Shown here one piece after another: positions 52,452 to 61,589 of a DNA stretch of 64,000 nt (within the stretch, counting starts at the first letter, position 1; each line of letters begins with the position of its first letter). Source of the stretch: Dyella nitratireducens (GTDB lineage: Bacteria; Pseudomonadota; Gammaproteobacteria; Xanthomonadales; Rhodanobacteraceae); assembly GCF_014642835.1 (NCBI RefSeq), contig NZ_BMJA01000003.1, positions 479,252-543,251 on the forward strand, written 5' to 3'. The translations under genes were made by a program, and so were the position numbers. The notes beneath the pieces were generated by a model. The model worked only from the letters and a program-made list of their open reading frames with translations, did no database searches and was not told the origin of the DNA.

Positions 52452-54341
52452 ATGAGCAGCCGCTATAACGCCGCCGACATCGAAGTCCTCTCCGGCCTAG
52501 ACCCCGTCAAACGCCGACCGGGCATGTACACCGACACCACGCGCCCGAACCACCTGGCGCAGGAAGTGATCGACAACTCGGTCGACGAGGCGCTGGCCGG
52601 CCACGCCAAATCGATCGAAGTGATCGTGCATACCGACGGCTCGGTGGAAGTGACCGACGACGGCCGTGGCATGCCGGTGGACATCCACCCGGAAGAAGGC
52701 ATTCCCGGCGTCGAGCTGATCCTCACCCGCCTGCATGCGGGCGGCAAATTCTCCGGCAAGAACTACAACTTCTCCGGCGGCCTGCACGGCGTGGGCGTGT
52801 CGGTGGTGAATGCACTGTCGAACAAGGTGGAAGTGACCATCCGCCGCGACGGCAACGAATACCGCATGGCGTTCGCCAACGGCGACCGCGCCAGTCCGCT
52901 GGAAACCATCGGCACGGTCCCGAAGAAGAAAACCGGCACCACCGTGCGCTTCTGGGCCGATCCCAAATACTTCGACTCGCCGAAGATTTCGCTTTCCAAG
53001 CTCAAGCATCTGCTGCGCGCCAAGGCGGTGCTGTGCGCCGGCCTCAACGTGAAACTCCTCGACGAAGCCAGCGGCGAAGTCAGCGAGTGGTATTACGAGG
53101 ACGGGCTGCGTGACTACCTGCGCGGCGAACTCGACGGTGCCGAATGCGTGCCGGCCGACCTGTTCGTGCACCACGTCGCACGCGACACGGAAGGCCTCGA
53201 CGTCGCCTTCACCTGGCTACCGGAAGGCGAGTTGGTGCAGGAAAGCTACGTCAACCTGATTCCTACCGTGCAAGGCGGCACGCACGTCAACGGCTTGCGC
53301 AGCGGCCTGACCAATGCGGTGCGCGAATTCTGCGACATCCGCAACCTGCTGCCGCGCGGTGTGAAGCTCGCGCCGGAAGATGTGTGGGAACGGCTGGCCT
53401 TCGTACTATCAGCCAAATTGCAGGACCCGCAGTTCGCCGGCCAAACCAAAGAACGCCTTTCCTCGCGCAACGCCGCGGCACTGGTGGAAGGTGTGGTGCA
53501 TGACGCCTTCAGTCTTTGGCTCAACCAGCATGTCGATCTCGGCGAACGCATCGCACAGCTCGCGATTGAACGCGCCAGCGCACGATTGAAAGCCGCCAAG
53601 CAGGTGGTGCGCAAGAAAATCACTCAAGGCCCTGCCCTGCCGGGCAAGCTGGCCGACTGCACGGCCACCGATCTCACGCGCACTGAGCTGTTCCTGGTGG
53701 AAGGCGATTCGGCTGGCGGCAGCGCCAAGCAGGCACGTGACAAGGAATTCCAGGCGATCCTTCCACTGCGCGGCAAGATCCTCAACACCTGGGAAGTGGA
53801 ATCCACTTCCGTGCTCGCTTCGGAAGAAGTGCATAACCTCGCCGTAGCTATCGGCTGCGATCCGGGCAAGGATGATTTGAGCGGCTTGCGCTACGGCAAG
53901 GTGGTCATCCTGGCCGACGCGGATTCCGACGGATTGCACATCGCCACCCTGCTCAGCGCATTGTTCCTGCGTCACTTCCCTGCCCTGGTGCGTGAAGGCC
54001 ATGTATTTGTGGCCATGCCGCCGCTTTTCCGTGTCGACGTTGGCAAGCAGGTGTTCTACTGCCTGGACGAAAACGAAAAACAGGCCATGCTGCAGAAAGT
54101 CGAGCGCGAGAAGATGAAGGGCCAGGTCACCGTTACCCGCTTCAAGGGCCTGGGTGAAATGAATCCAGGGCAGTTGCGCGAATCCACCATCCATCCCGAC
54201 ACGCGCCGTCTGGTGCAACTTACGGTGGAAGACAGCGATGGCACGGCCAAGCTGATGGATATGTTGCTGGCGAAAAAGCGCGCTTCGGATCGCAAGAGCT
54301 GGCTGGAAGAGAAAGGCGATTTGGCCACGCTGGAAGTCTGA
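52452..54341 (+). CDS. parE: DNA topoisomerase IV subunit B
   Basis: ATPase subunit of topoisomerase IV, which decatenates daughter chromosomes. GHKL ATP-binding motifs are NSVDEALAG near 43 and VTDDGRGMPVD near 73; the ATP lid is GLHGVGVSVVNALS; TOPRIM begins EGDSAGGSAKQARD near 416. Length 629 aa matches ParE, not the longer GyrB. parC is not nearby. A strong terminator follows. Confidence 0.96.
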   Translation: MSSRYNAADIEVLSGLDPVKRRPGMYTDTTRPNHLAQEVIDNSVDEALAGHAKSIEVIVHTDGSVEVTDDGRGMPVDIHPEEGIPGVELILTRLHAGGKFSGKNYNFSGGLHGVGVSVVNALSNKVEVTIRRDGNEYRMAFANGDRASPLETIGTVPKKKTGTTVRFWADPKYFDSPKISLSKLKHLLRAKAVLCAGLNVKLLDEASGEVSEWYYEDGLRDYLRGELDGAECVPADLFVHHVARDTEGLDVAFTWLPEGELVQESYVNLIPTVQGGTHVNGLRSGLTNAVREFCDIRNLLPRGVKLAPEDVWERLAFVLSAKLQDPQFAGQTKERLSSRNAAALVEGVVHDAFSLWLNQHVDLGERIAQLAIERASARLKAAKQVVRKKITQGPALPGKLADCTATDLTRTELFLVEGDSAGGSAKQARDKEFQAILPLRGKILNTWEVESTSVLASEEVHNLAVAIGCDPGKDDLSGLRYGKVVILADADSDGLHIATLLSALFLRHFPALVREGHVFVAMPPLFRVDVGKQVFYCLDENEKQAMLQKVEREKMKGQVTVTRFKGLGEMNPGQLRESTIHPDTRRLVQLTVEDSDGTAKLMDMLLAKKRASDRKSWLEEKGDLATLEV

Positions 54342-54414
54342 ACCCGACAACAGCATTCGCCTTCACGAACGCGAGGCACACGCCGAGTAGGGCCGCTACG
54401 AAACGTCGGACACA

Positions 54415-54443
54415 ATGCGCCGCTACACGCGGCGCATTTTTTT
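54415..54443 (+). terminator. Intrinsic terminator of parE
   Basis: Perfect 9-bp stem ATGCGCCGC / GCGGCGCAT with a TACAC loop, running into seven T's. Confidence 0.92.
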
Positions 54444-54470
54444 GTGCGCATATGGACAGGCGCATTGGGC

Positions 54471-55223
54471 ATGAAGAAGTTCTCGAGATGGTGGTTGGCG
54501 CTCCTTGCCCTAGCTTGCGCGGGATGCAAGCCCACTCCCCCCGTCAATGGCCACATCGTGCCCGAAGCAAAACTCAGCAAGGGCCAATTGATCCAGTCCG
54601 ACCCCAACCGCATGGCCAACCTGGAGATGCGCAACAATCTCGAGGCGCTGTACCTGTTGATGGACAAGCTCTACAAGCGCAATCCTTCGGAATGGAAAAA
54701 AGGCAGCGCATCCAGCCGCGATGCAGCGGAAACACAAATACGCCATGCCATCGACCAGCACACGCCGCTGCCTGGGCTGGACGCGCGCGACACCAAGGCC
54801 ATGGAGCTGGCACTGGATCCGCATTTCAAGGGCGATCGCGTCGCCACCTTCATCTATGGCATCGGCGACATGCTGGTCACCGCGCACGGCGGCAAGCACG
54901 TGTTCTATCTCATTGACGGGCTTGACGCCCAGCGTGTCTACAACGCCGCGCGCAACGTGGAGATTGCCATGTGACTGCTGTCCCAGCGCAAAGACAGTGC
55001 TGGACATCCGCTGCTGCTCTCCAATGCGCTGTCCGATCAGGGGCAGAACCTCAGCTTCGAGCGCCTGTTCGGCGGCATCATCGGGCGAACCGACCTGGTG
55101 GCGGAATTCACCTCCGAAAAATATCGCCGCGCGGTGATCGACTATGGGCAAAGCTTCGTTGGTGGACAATTCCTACAATTTCTGCCAGTAAGCGAAGTCG
55201 CTGGCGCCGCGTCTTCCCTCTAA
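54471..55223 (+). pseudogene. Lipoprotein gene interrupted by an in-frame TGA
   Basis: ATG 54471 opens a lipoprotein (KKFSRWWLALLALACAGC, with a lipobox) that reads to TGA at 54972-54974. The same frame continues at once with coherent protein, LLSQRKDSAGHPLLLSNALS through FERLFGGIIGRTDLVAEFTS and RRAVIDYGQSFVGGQFLQFL, to TAA at 55221-55223. One TGG-to-TGA change would explain it, giving an original of about 250 aa. As it stands the product is 167 aa. No selenocysteine element is evident. Function unknown. Confidence 0.8.
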
Positions 55224-55271
55224 TGCCGCGTCAGCGTTATGGTGACGCCCGGCTTCCACCGGATCGGGCTT

Positions 55272-55793
55272 ATGTCGTTGCTACCTTCCTTCGACCTGCA
55301 ACGCTGGATCGACGAACACCGTCACCTACTCAAACCGCCTGTTGGCAATAAATGCATTGTCGATGGCGATTTCATCATCATGATCGTCGGCGGTCCGAAT
55401 GCACGTACCGACTATCACCATGACGAAGGTCCCGAGTTCTTCTACCAGCTCGAAGGCGAGATGGTACTGAAAGTGCAAGACGACGGTGTCGCCCGCGACA
55501 TTCCCATCCGTGCCGGCGAAATTTTCTATCTGCCACCACGCGTACCGCATTCGCCGCAACGCATGCCCGAATCGATTGGCATGGTGATCGAACGCCGTCG
55601 GCTTGCTCATGAGAAAGATGGCTTGCTGTGGTTCTGCGAGCGCTGCAATCACAAGCTGTATGAGGAATATTTCATACTGCAGAGCATCGAAGCGGATTTT
55701 CCACCGGTATTCGATCGATTCTATGCGTCGAAAGATGCACGCACGTGCAAGGCGTGCGGGCACCTCAATCCGGCGCCAGCACGTTACGGCTGA
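55272..55793 (+). CDS. nbaC: 3-hydroxyanthranilate 3,4-dioxygenase
   Basis: Non-haem iron cupin that opens 3-hydroxyanthranilate in the kynurenine pathway toward quinolinate (NAD) or 2-nitrobenzoate/tryptophan breakdown. Metal ligands lie in [17 protein letters not shown] and PHSPQR; the bacterial C-terminal rubredoxin-like iron site is intact (CERC ... CKAC). Start MSLLPSF at 55272, 173 aa. Other kynurenine genes are not in the window. Confidence 0.94.
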   Translation: MSLLPSFDLQRWIDEHRHLLKPPVGNKCIVDGDFIIMIVGGPNARTDYHHDEGPEFFYQLEGEMVLKVQDDGVARDIPIRAGEIFYLPPRVPHSPQRMPESIGMVIERRRLAHEKDGLLWFCERCNHKLYEEYFILQSIEADFPPVFDRFYASKDARTCKACGHLNPAPARYG

Positions 55794-55796
55794 CGC

Positions 55797-56330
55797 TCAA
55801 GCTGAACTCGCCAGCCACTTGCGCGCCATGCGGCGCAGCGATTCGTCCGTATCGTGCGCTTCCGCCAACTCACGTATGGCCACCCAGGCAAGCTCCAGGG
55901 ATTCATCGCTGACCAAGAAATCCTCATGCTCACCAGCGCGCACGATGTAACGCACGTCGTAATGCCAATGTCCTGGCTCATGCTTGCGTTCCGGTATCCA
56001 ATGCCGATCGACATCGAAAATGCCTGGCTCGACCGTCAGACCCTGCAGTCCTGACTCCTCCTCCGCTTCGCGCAATGCCACTGCGGCCAAATCGCTATCG
56101 CCGTCGGCGTGACCGCCCAATTGCAACCAGCGCTGCAACTTGCGGTGATGCGTCAACAGCACGCGCTCGCCATCGCCGCTTACCAGCCAGGCCGAACCCG
56201 TGAAATGGCCCGTTACATGCTCGCGATCGAATGGCCGCTCCGCCTCCTCCAGAAAAGCCAGACATGCCACGACATGTGGATCGCCCGGAAACGTTTCTGC
56301 ATAGCGGCGCAAAGTCTGGTGCAAGGTCAC
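55797..56330 (-). CDS. NUDIX hydrolase
   Basis: A 177-aa NUDIX-fold protein of unassigned substrate. The box reads GHADGDSDLAAVALREAEEE, then SGL: REx2EExG is intact but the first Glu (G-x5-E) is Ser, as in a subgroup of these proteins, so activity may differ. Convergent with nbaC, three bases apart. Confidence 0.85.
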   Translation of the reverse strand: MTLHQTLRRYAETFPGDPHVVACLAFLEEAERPFDREHVTGHFTGSAWLVSGDGERVLLTHHRKLQRWLQLGGHADGDSDLAAVALREAEEESGLQGLTVEPGIFDVDRHWIPERKHEPGHWHYDVRYIVRAGEHEDFLVSDESLELAWVAIRELAEAHDTDESLRRMARKWLASSA

Positions 56331-56477
56331 ACATCCACCTCAATGAATACGCTTGATAGCCGGGTCATTTTAAAAGTAATCCGATAGATCGGCTGCAAAG
56401 CCTTCTTTAGTTTCAATCGTGTGTCGGCGCTCGCCTACGGCCCCTTCCTACTCCTCCACACGATTGGGACTTTTCCG

Positions 56478-57455
56478 ATGAAACGATTTGGCCTGAAACA
56501 TACGACCTTTGCGCTGCTGTTCGCCTCCCTTGGTTGGTGCGCACAAGCCAGCGCCGCGGATTCGGATGTCAACTTCACCGGACCGCTGCTGACACCAAGT
56601 CCCAACGTGCCGCCCCAAGGCACATGGATGATCGAACCCTACCTCATGTACTACAAGAGTGCGGATGCCTACGACGATCAAGGCAACAGTCAGCCCAAGA
56701 CCAACAGCGTCCGCCAATGGCAAACCCTGGTTCCGATCTTCTACAGCGTCACCGACCGTTTCATGCTGACAGCCTCCGTCGGTGCGGCACATTCCATGTC
56801 CGGTGGCATGCACACGGACGGCTGGGGCGCTACTGACACAACCATCGGCGGCCAATACCAGTTGCTCGCGCATAACGAAGACCGCACTTCGCCCGCGTTG
56901 GCCGTGCGCTACACACACCGGTTCCCCACCGGCGCCTATGACGAACTCAACGAAAATCCGCTTAATGCCACCGGCAATGGTGCGCATGTCGATACGTTCT
57001 CGCTGCTCGCGCAGCAGTACGCCTGGTTACCCAATGGTCGGCCCCTGCGCTTTCGCGCATCGATATCCTATTCGCTGCCGCCAAGCCGCGTAGACGTGAA
57101 AGGCACAAGTGCTTACGGCACACCGCAGGATTTTCGCGGTGGCATTCGACTGGGCAATTCGTTCGGCATCTCCACCGCGGTGGAATACAGCATCAACTCC
57201 AAATGGGCACTGGCGCTGGACTTGGCCTACAACCGCACGTCTGCTTCGCAGTTGAATGGTGTGCGGGGCGAAGGTGAAAACACGTCAGCGTTTTCACGAC
57301 GTGATCCGCTACAGAACGTCTACAGCCTCGCGCCCGCCGTGGAATACAACTTCAATGATCGCTTCGGCCTGATTGCCGGCGTGCAATTCAGCTTTGCTGG
57401 GCGCAACAACGATGCGTTCATGACACCGATGGCGGCCTTCAACATGGTTTTCTGA
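56478..57455 (+). CDS. Outer-membrane beta-barrel protein
   Basis: A 325-aa exported protein: Sec signal (FALLFASLGWCAQASAA, cleaved near residue 26), then repeated amphipathic strands with aromatic girdles (MIEPYLMYYKSADAYD; FSLLAQQYAWLPNGRPLRF) ending in Phe (FNMVF), the C-terminal mark for BAM insertion. It resembles the transporter/phenol-degradation meta-pathway outer-membrane family. No operon partner is apparent. Start ATG 56478. Confidence 0.75.
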   Translation: MKRFGLKHTTFALLFASLGWCAQASAADSDVNFTGPLLTPSPNVPPQGTWMIEPYLMYYKSADAYDDQGNSQPKTNSVRQWQTLVPIFYSVTDRFMLTASVGAAHSMSGGMHTDGWGATDTTIGGQYQLLAHNEDRTSPALAVRYTHRFPTGAYDELNENPLNATGNGAHVDTFSLLAQQYAWLPNGRPLRFRASISYSLPPSRVDVKGTSAYGTPQDFRGGIRLGNSFGISTAVEYSINSKWALALDLAYNRTSASQLNGVRGEGENTSAFSRRDPLQNVYSLAPAVEYNFNDRFGLIAGVQFSFAGRNNDAFMTPMAAFNMVF

Positions 57456-57654
57456 CGGTCGTCGCGACAAAAACGCAAGTGCCATCCGATGTCGAAAAAA
57501 CGGTGTCGGATTGATTCACACCCCGTGATTTCAACTGCAATGCAGCTTGTACCACCGCCCTCCGCTGGGCTATGGTTCGCCGATGCCTCGGGCCCTTGGG
57601 CTCATTCTTAGGTGTCTATTAAGCGAGGCAGTTCGTTCTCATGGGGACTACTCA

Positions 57655-59139
57655 ATGCTATTCAAACGCGTCAAGCCACTCGACCAGATTCTCGCCACGG
57701 CGGAAAAGAAAGCGCTCACTCGACAGCTTGGCGCGTTCCAGCTCACCATGCTCGGCATGGGTGCGATCATCGGCACCGGCATCTTCGTACTTACTGCGGA
57801 AGCCGGTCAGAAGGCCGGTCCCGGCATGATGATCTCGTTCGTGATTGCCGCAGTCGTCTGCGCGCTGGCCGCACTGGCCTATGCAGAACTTGCATCGATG
57901 GTGCCGGTGGCCGGCTCCGCTTACACCTACACCTATGGCGTGCTCGGTGAAGGCCTGGCCTGGATCGTCGGCTGGGCGCTGGTGCTTGAATACACGATCG
58001 CGGCCAGTACCGTGTGCGTGGGCTGGTCCGGCTACATGAACGGCCTGCTCGCCAATCATGGACTCGGTTTGCCAGCCTTCCTGCGCGCCGGTCCGATGGA
58101 TGGCGGCATGTTCAATCTGCTGGCCTTCCTTATCGGCGCCGTGGTCACTTTCCTGCTGATCATCGGTACGTCGAAGTCCGCCAAAGTCAATTCGATTCTG
58201 GTGCTGATCAAAGTCATCGCCTTGACTGTCTTCATCGTCATCGCCCTGCCCAAGGTGCAAGACACCAACTTCCATCCTTTCACTCCCAACGGCTGGGGCA
58301 GCCCGATGGGTGGCATCGGCGTGCTGGGGGCGGCCGCCTCCATCGTCTTCGCCTACATAGGTTTCGACGCCGTTTCCACCGCTGCCGAGGAAACCAAGAA
58401 CCCCAATCGGAACATCCCCATCGGCCTGATCGGTTCGCTCGGCATCTGCACTGTCTACTACTTGTTGGTGAGCTATGGCGCGATTGGTTCGGTAGGTGCG
58501 CAGCCGGTAACCGGTCCCGGCGGCATCATGCTGCAGCCAGGCACGCCGGAAATGGCGGAAGCCTGCAATGGCTCCGCCGCACTGGTATGCAGCAAGGAAG
58601 CGCTTGCGCATGCCCTGCGCGTGCTGCACCACAACTGGTGGGGTGACGTGATCGGCGCGGCAGCGAGCATTGCGTTGCCTTCGGTGATCCTCACCATGAC
58701 CTACGGCCAGACGCGCATCTTCTTCACCATGGCGCGCGACGGCCTGCTCCCCGCATCATTCTCCAAGATCCATCCACGTTTCCACACGCCGCACGTGATC
58801 ACACTGACCACCGGCCTGTTCGTATCGCTGTTCGGCGCGATCTATCCTGTCGGTCAACTTGCCGACATCACCAACTCGGGCACGCTGTTCGCGTTCATGA
58901 TGGTAGCCGTCGGCGTGATGGTGCTGCGCGTGACGCAACCTGATCGCAAGCGTCCGTTCCGCACGCCACTGGTGTGGGTGGTGTGTCCGCTCGCAGTGGC
59001 GGGTTGCCTGCTGCTTTTCGTCAACCTGCCGCTGAGGACGCTGGAAGTGTTCTTCGGCTGGGGTATCGTTGGCCTGGTGGTGTACTACCTGTATGGCCGT
59101 CGCAAGAGTCATCTGGCCAACGGCACCGAACCTGCCTGA
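57655..59139 (+). CDS. APC-family amino acid permease (first of pair)
   Basis: Inner-membrane amino acid/proton transporter, 494 aa, about 12-13 helices. The motif LTMLGMGAIIGTGIFVLTAEAG in helix 1 (the unwound GAIIGTGIF substrate site) and FAYIGFDAVSTAAEETKNP in helix 6 are typical of the YfnA/cationic amino acid transporter group. Start MLFKRVKPLDQ at 57655. Likely a pair with the next gene, from which a perfect hairpin separates it. Substrate not determinable. Confidence 0.9.
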   Translation: MLFKRVKPLDQILATAEKKALTRQLGAFQLTMLGMGAIIGTGIFVLTAEAGQKAGPGMMISFVIAAVVCALAALAYAELASMVPVAGSAYTYTYGVLGEGLAWIVGWALVLEYTIAASTVCVGWSGYMNGLLANHGLGLPAFLRAGPMDGGMFNLLAFLIGAVVTFLLIIGTSKSAKVNSILVLIKVIALTVFIVIALPKVQDTNFHPFTPNGWGSPMGGIGVLGAAASIVFAYIGFDAVSTAAEETKNPNRNIPIGLIGSLGICTVYYLLVSYGAIGSVGAQPVTGPGGIMLQPGTPEMAEACNGSAALVCSKEALAHALRVLHHNWWGDVIGAAASIALPSVILTMTYGQTRIFFTMARDGLLPASFSKIHPRFHTPHVITLTTGLFVSLFGAIYPVGQLADITNSGTLFAFMMVAVGVMVLRVTQPDRKRPFRTPLVWVVCPLAVAGCLLLFVNLPLRTLEVFFGWGIVGLVVYYLYGRRKSHLANGTEPA

Positions 59140-59173
59140 GGTCGTGCGCCACGCTATAAAGTGAATCCGGTCC

Positions 59174-59203
59174 GGCACGGTGTACAACACCGTGCCGACT
59201 TTC
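59174..59203 (+). terminator. Perfect hairpin between the two permease genes
   Basis: GGCACGGTGT / ACACCGTGCC (10-bp stem, 3-nt loop) followed by a T-rich GACTTTCTTTC, ending a few bases before the second gene's AGGGGA ribosome site. Probably a partial terminator that lowers expression of the second permease. Confidence 0.65.
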
Positions 59204-59217
59204 TTTCAGGGGACCCT

Positions 59218-60687
59218 ATGCTGAAACAGCTGTTCGCCCGCAAAACCGATTTTTCCGAGGATGAGAACGCGCACGGCCCAAGCCTGCGCCGGACACTCGG
59301 TCCCTGGGGCATTACCGCATTGGGTATTGGTGCCGTCATCGGCACCGGCATTTTCGTGGTGACAGGTCAGGCGGCGGCGGATCATGCAGGGCCGGCGGTA
59401 CTCATCTCCTTCATCCTGGCCGCGATCTGCAGCGGCTTCACCGCGCTTTGCTATTCGGAATTCGCCACGCTGATTCCGATTTCCGGCAGTTCCTATTCCT
59501 ATGCCTACGCCACACTCGGCGAATCGGTAGCGTGGTTCATCGGCTGGAACATGGTGCTGGAATACGGCATTTCCGCGTCAGCCGTGGCGACGAGTTGGAC
59601 CGGCTATTTCGTCAGCCTGCTCGATCACGTCGGTATCGAACTGCCGGCCACGCTAACGGATGCCCCATTCGCTTACACCAACGGCACGCTTGTCAGCACG
59701 GGCCACCTGTTCAATCTGCCTGCTGTCGCCATCGTGCTGGCATTGACCTGGGTGTGCTATATCGGCATCCGCGAATCTGCCGGCATCAACTTCCTGATGG
59801 TGTTGCTGAAGGTCGGCCTGATCATTGTGGTTGTGGTTGCCGGTTATCGCTACGTCAACCCGGCCAACTGGCATCCCTTCATTCCACCCTCCCAAGGTGA
59901 GCACAAATACGGTTGGGACGGCATCCTGCGCGGTGCAGGCATGGTGTTCTTTGCTTATATCGGCTTTGAGGCAACCTCGACCGCCGCGCAAGAATGCAAG
60001 AATCCGCAGCGCGATCTGCCATTTGGCACGCTGGTGTCACTGGTGATCTGCACCGTGCTGTACCTGGCGATGGCCGCCGTACTGACTGGACTCATTCCTT
60101 ACACGCAACTTGGCACCGCCGAGCCGGTCGTCACGGCGATCAAGGTGCACCCCGAACTCGGTTGGCTGCGCCTGATCGTGGAAATCGGCGCCATGATCGG
60201 CCTGTCGTCCGTGATCCTGGTGATGATCATCGCGCAACCGCGCATCTTCATGATCATGGCGCGTGATGGACTGTTGCCGCGCGTGTTCAGCCGTATCCAT
60301 CCGCGTCATCGCACGCCGCACATCAACACGCTCATCACGGGCGGGAGCATTGCGTTGCTTTCCGCCATATTCCCGCTCGATCTGCTCGCGAACCTCACCT
60401 CCATGGGTACGCTGATCGCCTTCGTTGCCGTGTGCGCAGGCGTGTTGATCCTGCGCTACACCTCGCCGGAGTTGCCGCGCACGTTCCGGGTGCCGTGGGC
60501 TCCGGTGATCTGTGTTGCCGGCGTGCTGAGCTGCGGGGGCTTGCTGGCCACGTTTGACTGGTTCAACTGGGCGTTGATGGTGGTCTGGACGCTGTTCGGC
60601 TTTGCGATTTATTTCACCTATGGGGTTCGCCATAGTCGGCTGCGAATTGCCAATGATTCAATAAAGAGCCAAACGTCGGCAATTTGA
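59218..60687 (+). CDS. APC-family amino acid permease (second of pair)
   Basis: Paralogue of the preceding permease, 489 aa. It has the helix-1 motif IGAVIGTGIFVVTGQAA and the helix-6 motif FFAYIGFEATSTAAQECKNP. Both proteins open with a ~35-residue cytoplasmic lead of the same length. AGGGGA lies a few bases before ATG 59218. Substrate unknown; the pair may have arisen by tandem duplication and diverged. Confidence 0.9.
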   Translation: MLKQLFARKTDFSEDENAHGPSLRRTLGPWGITALGIGAVIGTGIFVVTGQAAADHAGPAVLISFILAAICSGFTALCYSEFATLIPISGSSYSYAYATLGESVAWFIGWNMVLEYGISASAVATSWTGYFVSLLDHVGIELPATLTDAPFAYTNGTLVSTGHLFNLPAVAIVLALTWVCYIGIRESAGINFLMVLLKVGLIIVVVVAGYRYVNPANWHPFIPPSQGEHKYGWDGILRGAGMVFFAYIGFEATSTAAQECKNPQRDLPFGTLVSLVICTVLYLAMAAVLTGLIPYTQLGTAEPVVTAIKVHPELGWLRLIVEIGAMIGLSSVILVMIIAQPRIFMIMARDGLLPRVFSRIHPRHRTPHINTLITGGSIALLSAIFPLDLLANLTSMGTLIAFVAVCAGVLILRYTSPELPRTFRVPWAPVICVAGVLSCGGLLATFDWFNWALMVVWTLFGFAIYFTYGVRHSRLRIANDSIKSQTSAI

Positions 60688-60866
60688 CGCGATCTGCGGT
60701 CAGGTGCCGCGAACTTCCGCCAAACTGCCGCTAACGACGTTTTAATGAACTAAATGTTGAATCATCGATTTATCTCTTAACTATTTGAATTTAAAGAATA
60801 AATTTTTTTGACCATACAAATTTCCTGCCCCACCCCGCCGCATTTCGGTCAACCGGAGTATCATCG
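60688..60866. other. AT-rich intergenic island
   Basis: No gene. Positions about 60735-60815 are far more A+T-rich than anything nearby (TTTGAATTTAAAGAATAAAT and similar), which suggests an UP-element, bent DNA or an H-NS/IHF-type site. It leads into the candidate small RNA. A TATCAT at 60859-60864 could be a -10, but no good -35 accompanies it. Confidence 0.5.
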
Positions 60867-61020
60867 GTGGCCCGTGGGTTGATCACTTGGCAGTGGGCCC
60901 CGGATCGCGACCCGGCGCGTCAGGCCAGTTAGCTCCTCGTCCTGACGCGTCCGGGAAGCACCTTTCAGCAACACCCCTTCGTTTCTTTTACAAACGCCTG
61001 TCTCGTACAGGCGTTTTTTT
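60867..61020 (+). ncRNA. Candidate small RNA with anti-Shine-Dalgarno-like loop
   Basis: No ORF is present, yet there is a strong secondary structure. A GGCCC/GGGCC stem (60869-60899) is followed by CCCGGCGCGTCAGG paired with CCTGACGCG(T)CCGGG (60911-60924 with 60941-60955; 14 bp, one bulge), then an intrinsic terminator. The 16-nt loop of the large stem contains TAGCTCCTCGT, complementary to GAGGAG ribosome sites. The transcript would be about 150 nt; the 5' end is uncertain. Confidence 0.5.
60993..61020 (+). terminator. Strong intrinsic terminator
   Basis: Stem ACGCCTGT / ACAGGCGT with loop CTCGT, then seven T's. It points in the plus direction, while the next gene downstream is on the minus strand with its own terminator, so it must end either the permease mRNA or the candidate small RNA. 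Confidence 0.88.
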
Positions 61021-61056
61021 ATGCGCGCATTTTTTTATGGACACGTTCGTACAAAC

Positions 61057-61082
61057 GAAAAGGCCGGCGCGAGGCCGGCCTT
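61057..61082 (-). terminator. Intrinsic terminator of the HiPIP gene
   Basis: On the minus strand, AAGGCCGGCC pairs with GCCGGCCTT around a CTCGC loop, followed by TTTTC; it lies 20 bp after the HiPIP stop. Confidence 0.8.
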
Positions 61083-61101
61083 GCCAACGTCAAGCAAAGC
61101 G

Positions 61102-61434
61102 TCACGCTTGCTTGGCAGTGTGCGAGATGCACCATCCCTTCGCCGACACCGCTTTGCCTGGAAACAGCTGACACGGTCCGTAACCTGTCGCACCGCCGGT
61201 GTAAAACTGACAGTTGGCGCATGTATCGCCAGCCTTGTGCTTGGGGTCCTTGGTGGTCGAGGCGTCGTCGACGTAGCCGAGCGCCTTGGCTGTCGGATCA
61301 GCGTCGGAAACGTGCGGCAGATCATCGGCGCGTGCGACACGCGGCAATCCGCTCACCAGCATCGCCGCGGCGGCGCTACCTGCTGCAAACTTGAGGAAAC
61401 GACGGCGTGCTTCGATATCTTCTCGTTCTGACAT
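61102..61434 (-). CDS. High-potential iron-sulfur protein (HiPIP)
   Basis: Periplasmic electron carrier with a 4Fe-4S cluster. The N-terminus has a Tat signal (RRRFLKFAAGSAAAAMLVSG), so the folded protein is exported. The cluster cysteines follow the HiPIP spacing C-x2-C (C72, C75), C88 and C102 in KGWC. 110 aa; ATG 61434 (MSEREDIEAR). Could donate electrons to a terminal oxidase or other periplasmic enzyme; no partner is adjacent. Confidence 0.93.
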   Translation of the reverse strand: MSEREDIEARRRFLKFAAGSAAAAMLVSGLPRVARADDLPHVSDADPTAKALGYVDDASTTKDPKHKAGDTCANCQFYTGGATGYGPCQLFPGKAVSAKGWCISHTAKQA

Positions 61435-61589
61435 AACCACCCTCATGGCACGTTGTTCGCCGCGGGGCTGCGGCGATGCTTTCGGCATCCTAACGCCACG
61501 CACCATGCCGAAGCCTTTTCGCGAATAACTCGCATTTCGCCAGTTCCCGTCCATGCTATAGTCGCCGCTCATTTGGACGTCCATTTGCC

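Noticed and set aside
54972-54974. TGA read as selenocysteine
   Set aside because: No bacterial SECIS hairpin directly after the TGA, and the expected residue looks like Trp in a lipoprotein with no redox context.
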